29,564 nt of DNA from Gammaproteobacteria bacterium (GTDB lineage: Bacteria; Pseudomonadota; Gammaproteobacteria; Competibacterales; Competibacteraceae): the NCBI GenBank assembly GCA_003562535.1, contig PWUP01000352.1, positions 1-29,564 on the forward strand, in the 5' to 3' direction. Under the pieces are notes generated by a model that worked only from the letters and a program-made list of their open reading frames with translations, did not search any database and was not told the DNA's origin. Of this stretch, positions 24,890 to 29,564 are shown in pieces; position 1 is the stretch's first letter; each line of letters starts with the position of its first letter. Made by a program: the position numbers and the translations under genes.

Positions 24890-26653
24890 CTAGCCTGCTC
24901 GCGGTACGCGAACACTTTCCACCAGCTCTTGGATATGAGCCGGCGGCGGGGCGGTGACTTTCGCCACCAGAATAGCGCTGGCAAAGTTCAAGATAGCCCC
25001 AATGGTGCCAAAGCTCGAAGGATTAATACCCAAAATCCAGCCGTCTGGAGTATCCGGCAACACATTGGTGCCGGGCAAGAAGAACCAGCCCTTGAACAAG
25101 AAGATGTAGACCAAGGTGCTGAGCAAGCCCACCAGCATACCCACAATCGCGCCTTGCTTGTTCATGTTCTTGAAGAAAATCCCCATCATCAAGGTTGGGA
25201 ACAAGCTGGCTGCGGCCAGACCAAAGGCCAATGCGACCACCTCAGCCGCAAAGCCGGGTGGATTAAGCCCTAGATATCCCGCCAGTAAAATGGCTGCGGC
25301 CATACTGATTCGAGCCGCCCATAATTCGGTTTTTTCCGAAATTTTGGGCGCGATCACGCCTTTTAATAGGTCATGAGAAATGGCCGATGAAATCGCCAAC
25401 AACAGTCCCGCTGCCGTTGACAAGGCCGCCGCAATCCCCCCTGCCGCCACCAAGGCAATCACCCAATTCGGTAAGCCGGCAATTTCTGGGTTAGCCAGCA
25501 CCATAATGTCGCGGTCAACACGGATCACTTCATTACCCTGCCAGCCGTATTGCTCTTCAGCCATAGCGGCAAACTCGGGGTTGCGATCATTATAGTATTG
25601 AATGCGCCCGTCTTCGTTTTTGTCTTCAAACTGCAGCAGACCGGTACGCTCCCAGCGCTCCATCCAGTCTGGGCGCTCCTCAAGCAATACATTGCCTTCC
25701 GGAGAGCCAACTTCACCCGGTTGCACGGTATTGAGGAAATTCCACATGGCCATAGCACCAACCGCAGGAGCCGTGGTGTACAGAATGGCGATGAACACTA
25801 AGGCCCAGCCTGCGGATTTACGCGCATCACGAATCCGCGGTACCGTGAAGAAGCGGACAATCACATGAGGCAGACCCGCCGTACCGATCATCAGCGCGAC
25901 GGTCAGCAAGAACATATTCAGCAAGCTCATACCGCCGAGAGCGGTATAGGCATTAAAGCCCAGATCGATCAAGGTTTGATCTAGGGCATCCAGCAGGTAG
26001 CGATCATCAGCCAGTGTGGAGCCTAAACCGATCTGCGGCAGAGCCACGCCGGTGAGCTGCAAAGAGATGAATATCGCCGGAACGGTATAGGCGAAAATCA
26101 TCACGCAGTATTGGGCAATCTGGGTGTAGGTAATGCCTTTCATCCCGCCGAGCACGGCATAGAAAAACACAATCACCATGCCGCTGATCAAGCCGATTGT
26201 AAGATCGACATTCAAGATATTGGAAAACGCGATACCGACCCCACGCATTTGTCCAATCACGTAGGTGATGGAAATAACCAATAAGCTGATGACGGCAATG
26301 ATCCGAGCGGTTTGCGAGTAAAACCGGTCACCGATGAACTGCGGTACGGTGAATTTACCGAATTTACGCAGATAGGGCGCCAGCAACAGAGCCATGAGCA
26401 CGTAGCCGCCAGTCCAACCCATCAGATAGGCGGCACCAGAGTAACCAAGGAAGGCAATCAGACCCGCCATGGAGATAAAACTGGCGGCGGACATCCAGTC
26501 CGCAGCGGTCGCCATACCATTGGCGATGGGGTTGATCCCTTTACCCGCGACGTAGAAATCGCTGGTGCCCCCAGCCCGCGCCCAAATAGCAATACCGATG
26601 TAGAGCGCGAAGGTTGCGCCGACGACCAACAGACTAAGCGTTTGTAGATCCAT
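24890..26653 (-). CDS. Sodium:solute symporter large subunit (VC_2705/ActP-like, DUF4212 partner)
   Basis: Inner-membrane sodium-coupled importer of 587 residues with about 13 helices. It shows SSS motifs such as DFYVAGKGINPIANGMATAADWMS at the N-terminus and GGIAAALSTAAGLLLAISSAISHD after residue 405. A hydrophilic insertion at about 305-395 contains D344-K-N346-E-D348-G-R-I351-Q, an EF-hand-like calcium loop whose last ligand is Asn355 or Asp356. An AAGGAG precedes the ATG. The DUF4212 gene ends 13 bp upstream, and that pairing marks the VC_2705-type two-subunit symporters. Substrates of this group are mostly predicted to be acetate or other short organic acids. The exact substrate here is not known. 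A terminator follows. Confidence 0.93.
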   Translation of the reverse strand: MDLQTLSLLVVGATFALYIGIAIWARAGGTSDFYVAGKGINPIANGMATAADWMSAASFISMAGLIAFLGYSGAAYLMGWTGGYVLMALLLAPYLRKFGKFTVPQFIGDRFYSQTARIIAVISLLVISITYVIGQMRGVGIAFSNILNVDLTIGLISGMVIVFFYAVLGGMKGITYTQIAQYCVMIFAYTVPAIFISLQLTGVALPQIGLGSTLADDRYLLDALDQTLIDLGFNAYTALGGMSLLNMFLLTVALMIGTAGLPHVIVRFFTVPRIRDARKSAGWALVFIAILYTTAPAVGAMAMWNFLNTVQPGEVGSPEGNVLLEERPDWMERWERTGLLQFEDKNEDGRIQYYNDRNPEFAAMAEEQYGWQGNEVIRVDRDIMVLANPEIAGLPNWVIALVAAGGIAAALSTAAGLLLAISSAISHDLLKGVIAPKISEKTELWAARISMAAAILLAGYLGLNPPGFAAEVVALAFGLAAASLFPTLMMGIFFKNMNKQGAIVGMLVGLLSTLVYIFLFKGWFFLPGTNVLPDTPDGWILGINPSSFGTIGAILNFASAILVAKVTAPPPAHIQELVESVRVPRAG

Positions 26654-26666
26654 AGTTCAGTGCTCC

Positions 26667-26927
26667 TTATTGCTCATCAACGTCATATTGGCGGTCTAAG
26701 CGATTCATGCGCCAAGCATAAAAGAAGATTATAATCAGGAAAGTGTAGATGGCACCCTGTTGGGCAATCCAAAAACCCAAGGGATATCCCCCAATGCTGA
26801 AATGATTCAGCGGTATCGCCAGCAGTATACCCAAAACCAGTGATACCAAGGCCCAAACGATCAAACAGCCTGCGATGATCCGCAGATTAGTCTTCCAGTA
26901 CAAAGAACGTTGTTCTTCCTGAGACAT
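26667..26927 (-). CDS. Symporter small subunit (DUF4212)
   Basis: An 86-residue membrane protein with two helices (about 11-33 and 45-68) and the family signature YPLGFWIAQQGAI, ending in NRLDRQYDVDEQ. It is the small partner of the large symporter subunit encoded 13 bp downstream. The ATG at 26927 has a clear AGGAG Shine-Dalgarno sequence. The upstream gap is shared with the divergent DUF294 paralogue B gene. Confidence 0.93.
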   Translation of the reverse strand: MSQEEQRSLYWKTNLRIIAGCLIVWALVSLVLGILLAIPLNHFSIGGYPLGFWIAQQGAIYTFLIIIFFYAWRMNRLDRQYDVDEQ

Positions 26928-27224
26928 GGTTAGTTTCTCCTCATAACGCAGGTTTCAATTGAAGATTATGAACTTAGATTCCTAGCGCTAACGTGCTAGT
27001 TGAACGGTTGCAATAATACACACCATGCAAGCGCAGCCTATAGTGCACAGCTTTGTGTGGCTGCTCATGTCGAGCTTATCTTTACCTCCCCCCTTTATAA
27101 CCCAGTTATGTTACAAAAGGTAGCATAGTGTGTACCAATGCGGTCAACTAAAATATTACAACACAGGGCGGTGTCTACTGATACTGTGTCACGTTCATTC
27201 TCTAGGGTCGGAGCACAATTAATA
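26928..27224. promoter_or_regulatory. Divergent intergenic region between the symporter operon and DUF294 paralogue B
   Basis: This 297-bp AT-rich gap must hold promoters for both directions, but I find no confident -35/-10 pair on either strand. A dyad CTAGC-N8-GCTAG occupies 26982-26999 and contains the 8-bp palindrome TAGCGCTA. It is about 55-70 nt upstream of the small-subunit start and could be an operator. A run of seven C lies near 27087-27093. Confidence 0.4.
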
Positions 27225-28715
27225 ATGAAACCGGATGCTTGTGAAGCGATCATGCTTAGGCCACGCACGGCGATTTTTGGTAAACGAGTCAGTGAGATCA
27301 TGAACTCGGCTCCACCTTCAATTACCGCTGAGCAAAGCTGCGCATCGGTGGTGCGCCTACTGGCTCAGTCTGCTAGCACCAGTGTGGTGGTGATTGATCA
27401 GCAGCGCTTACCCGTCGGTATTGTGACCGAGCACGATATCGTGCAGCGTGTGGCGTTTCAGGTTAACCCCGATACGGCCCTTGATGCCATCATGACCCGC
27501 CCAGTCCACACTATCGAATCCTGGGATTTTCTGTACCGTGCTATTGGGCGCATGTTACAGCTTAATCTGCATCATCTGCCGGTGGTTGATCCTGAGGGGC
27601 GTGTGGTGGGTATGCTGGATTTCAAAGACGCCATTGCCGCTGCTGCTGAACGTACCGTGCACCATATTCGCCAACTGACTTGGGAAAATGGCTTGGAATC
27701 CATCGGGCAGGTGCGCGGCACCTTAGCGACTCTAGCCGAGGAGCTGTTGGACGAAGAACTCGATGCCGTGGCCATACAGCGGCTGATTACCCATGTCAAT
27801 AATGACATTTACGTCCGCTTAGCGCGGTGGCGCTTAGAGAAAATAAAGGCTGCCGGTGCCGGTGACCCTCCAGTGGCATTTTGCCTGTTGGTTATGGGGT
27901 CAGCCGGTCGCGGGGAGAGTTTTTTATATCCTGACCAAGATCACGGTTTGATTCTGGAGGATTACCCTGACGATCAGCATGATCGCATCGACGGCTGGTT
28001 TCGGGAATTTGCCGAGGGCTGGGTGGCCGATCTGGAAACGGTCGGGTTTCCGCGAGATATCGGCTATGTGATGGCACTCAATCCGATGTGGCGTAAGCCA
28101 CTCAGCCAATGGCAGGAACAAACCCGCCTGTGGGCAAAACGCAGCAGTGCCATGACCATCCGTTTAAGCGATATTTTCTTTGATTTTCAGCCGATCTTTG
28201 GCCAGTTTGAGTTTGCGCGACAGTTGCGCCAGCATATTAATACTCTGACCCAGTACAACATCAGTCTGTTACGAGCGATGGCGCATGAACACCAAGAGCA
28301 GGGGGTGGCGCTGGGGTGGTTTGACCGCTTTATTACTATGGGACGCGACAGTGAGTTTCACGGCCATATTAATATCAAACACACGGGCACCTTGCCACTG
28401 GTGTCCGCCTTGCGATTACTGGCCTTAAAACACGGCATCACGGCGACGGGTACTTTGGAGCGTTTAGAAGCGCTGAAGACCCAACAGGTGATTGATGAGG
28501 CTGACTTCCAAGCACTCAATAAGAGCACATCGTTTATCGCCGATTTAATTCTGCGTCATCAGTTGGCTCGATTCCGGCGTGATGAAAAGCCCAATTATTA
28601 CATCCATCCTCACGATTTAAACCGCGACCGCACCGCTCGGCTGAAACGCGCCTTAAAAGCGATTCGGCGCTTACGGGATCAAGTCAGTGCGGAAATTGGT
28701 GGGCCGGTTGCTTAG
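27225..28715 (+). CDS. CBS-pair DUF294 putative nucleotidyltransferase (paralogue B)
   Basis: A second CBS-DUF294-DUF294_C protein, 496 residues from the ATG at 27225. CBS domains cover about 22-80 and 86-142. The nucleotidyltransferase motif is G225-S226 with R229, E231 and D237/D239 (PDQDHG). The C-terminal domain runs from about 340 to 490. As in paralogue A there is no cyclic-nucleotide-binding domain. A GGAG lies 11 nt before the chosen start. ATGs at 27138 (no homology upstream) and 27252 are alternatives. It diverges from the symporter operon and converges with the Yip1-like gene 8 bp away. Sequence similarity to paralogue A is moderate, suggesting an old duplication or separate acquisition with distinct targets. 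Confidence 0.88.
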   Translation: MKPDACEAIMLRPRTAIFGKRVSEIMNSAPPSITAEQSCASVVRLLAQSASTSVVVIDQQRLPVGIVTEHDIVQRVAFQVNPDTALDAIMTRPVHTIESWDFLYRAIGRMLQLNLHHLPVVDPEGRVVGMLDFKDAIAAAAERTVHHIRQLTWENGLESIGQVRGTLATLAEELLDEELDAVAIQRLITHVNNDIYVRLARWRLEKIKAAGAGDPPVAFCLLVMGSAGRGESFLYPDQDHGLILEDYPDDQHDRIDGWFREFAEGWVADLETVGFPRDIGYVMALNPMWRKPLSQWQEQTRLWAKRSSAMTIRLSDIFFDFQPIFGQFEFARQLRQHINTLTQYNISLLRAMAHEHQEQGVALGWFDRFITMGRDSEFHGHINIKHTGTLPLVSALRLLALKHGITATGTLERLEALKTQQVIDEADFQALNKSTSFIADLILRHQLARFRRDEKPNYYIHPHDLNRDRTARLKRALKAIRRLRDQVSAEIGGPVA

Positions 28716-28723
28716 ACGCCATT

Positions 28724-29302
28724 TCACGCAATACTCATAATCGAAGCCGTGAAGGCGGCAAATAACAGCACTGCAAACAGGGTGCGCGGAGAGCTTAACC
28801 CTTGGGTGACCCGCAGCGACTGATACAGCCCACCGAGAAACCAAGCAACCCCAACGATTGCTAGAATCAGGTACAGCAGCGGTAATGCGGGCGGTACCAC
28901 GGAGTCTACGGTAGTCACTGCGGTGTTAAAAGCCAGTGCCGGCAGGGCGGGCAGCGTCAGAGGTAACAAATAACCGCTGGTGCGGTATAAAGACCCCATA
29001 TAGCCCGGACCACCGACGGCTTTGGCCATTAACCACGCGATCAGCGTGACACCAAGATGCACTAGGATAGCGATTAAAATACCGATAAGTACATTCCCCA
29101 CCACCAGCACCCACAGCGGGATACTGGCGATGGGGATACCTTGCAATTCGCCACCGAGACTGTATTGCAACAGCCCGACCCAAGAGCCGTACACCCCACC
29201 GAATAACAGCAAAAACGCGCTGATCCACATAGGGGCACGGCGCTGTTCACAGGCATGGTAAAACGCTTGCGGGCGGAGCAATAACAGGTCAAGCAGTGGC
29301 AT
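28724..29302 (-). CDS. Yip1-like integral membrane protein
   Basis: A 192-residue protein with five predicted helices (about 27-47, 62-92, 108-128, 138-160 and 172-190), a short N-terminal RPQAFY segment of the kind seen before the first helix of bacterial Yip1-family proteins, and a YRTSGYLLPLTLPALP stretch. AGGGTG lies just before the ATG at 29302. Bacterial Yip1 proteins have no agreed function. It is preceded by the end of a probable symporter gene in the same direction (26-bp gap) and may form an operon with it. Confidence 0.7.
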   Translation of the reverse strand: MPLLDLLLLRPQAFYHACEQRRAPMWISAFLLLFGGVYGSWVGLLQYSLGGELQGIPIASIPLWVLVVGNVLIGILIAILVHLGVTLIAWLMAKAVGGPGYMGSLYRTSGYLLPLTLPALPALAFNTAVTTVDSVVPPALPLLYLILAIVGVAWFLGGLYQSLRVTQGLSSPRTLFAVLLFAAFTASIMSIA

Positions 29303-29328
29303 GGTACACCCTAGTCTAAGAGTTCAAC

Positions 29329-29564
29329 TTACTGGAAGGCCGGATCGGGCATGGCCGACCAGATCATCAGCACCAAGGCGATGGCAGCGGTTACAATCGC
29401 GAAGGTGTTGCTGCTGTAGCGGCGTGGATCATAATTCTGCCAGCCGTGAATCCGGTCGATTTCCCGCAGAATTTTCTCGTTCTTTTCGCCACCGGTCAAC
29501 AGACTGACCACCACCACGGTAAACCACGCCGCCGACATGGTGAAAATACCCGTGACTAGATGAC
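29329..29564 (-). CDS. C-terminal end of a membrane transporter, probably sodium:solute symporter family (partial)
   Basis: The frame is open to the window edge, so at least 78 C-terminal residues are visible. There is a helix ending SAAWFTVVVVSLLT, a charged segment EKNEKILREIDRIHGW, and a last helix (TFAIVTAAIALVLMIWSAM). The VVSLLT end followed by a short charged cytoplasmic part resembles the C-termini of SSS transporters. The rest of the gene lies beyond 29564. The family assignment is tentative. Confidence 0.5.
   Translation of the reverse strand, partial: HLVTGIFTMSAAWFTVVVVSLLTGGEKNEKILREIDRIHGWQNYDPRRYSSNTFAIVTAAIALVLMIWSAMPDPAFQ

Noticed and set aside
27005..27025. Sigma-54-like -24/-12 element before the symporter operon (TGG...TTGCA on the minus strand)
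   Set aside because: The spacing between GG and GC is 11 rather than 10 and the rest of the consensus is missing.
27138..27224. Longer form of DUF294 paralogue B
   Set aside because: The extra 29 residues do not resemble a domain and the GGAG site lies downstream of that start.

Overview
The window reads as a chromosomal segment of a free-living gammaproteobacterium of roughly 50-55% GC. Support comes from a single-chain PurL of enterobacterial size and catalytic-residue spacing, UbiX, QueG, an E. coli-type dihydroorotase, the type IV pilus ATPase PilU, and an SSS-family symporter paired with a DUF4212 small subunit. I cannot name the genus from sequence alone. I saw no rRNA, tRNA, CRISPR array, insertion sequence or phage gene.

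Layout. Positions 1-6019 (minus): amiC, ubiX and purL, with a good promoter candidate at 6080-6108. Positions 6020-6531: a 512-bp gap holding that promoter, three tandem inverted repeats and a 48-codon ORF that matches most of a GYF_2 domain. Positions 6532-11054 (minus): a REC-GGDEF diguanylate cyclase and a Cache-PAS hybrid histidine kinase with overlapping start and stop. Positions 11152-16403 (minus): a compact run pyrC, ExeM/NucH-type secreted nuclease, queG and an orphan efflux adaptor. Positions 16600-17766 (plus): pilU.

Positions 17864-28715 form the most interesting block. A plus-strand operon encodes (1) a single-domain response regulator, (2) a membrane protein with HAMP-like and PAS regions and a degenerate histidine-kinase core fused to an intact DEDDh 3'-5' exonuclease, (3) a 70-residue two-helix membrane protein, and (4) a CbrA/CrbS-type sensor kinase whose input domain is a whole sodium:solute symporter. 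Convergent with it and overlapping its stop codon is a CBS-DUF294 putative nucleotidyltransferase. Beyond a strong terminator lies the minus-strand operon for a two-subunit symporter (DUF4212 plus large subunit with an EF-hand-like loop). A second CBS-DUF294 paralogue is transcribed divergently from that operon. The window closes with a Yip1-like membrane protein and the C-terminal end of what is probably another symporter.

How they may work together (inference): the symporter-like kinase could sense a small carbon substrate or its flux and phosphorylate the stand-alone receiver, and the real symporter would import the substrate. The exonuclease fusion and the two DUF294 proteins could be nucleotide-handling outputs. 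Kinase, exonuclease and DUF294 genes sit together here. The pseudokinase-exonuclease and its link to DUF294 are, to my knowledge, functionally undescribed.
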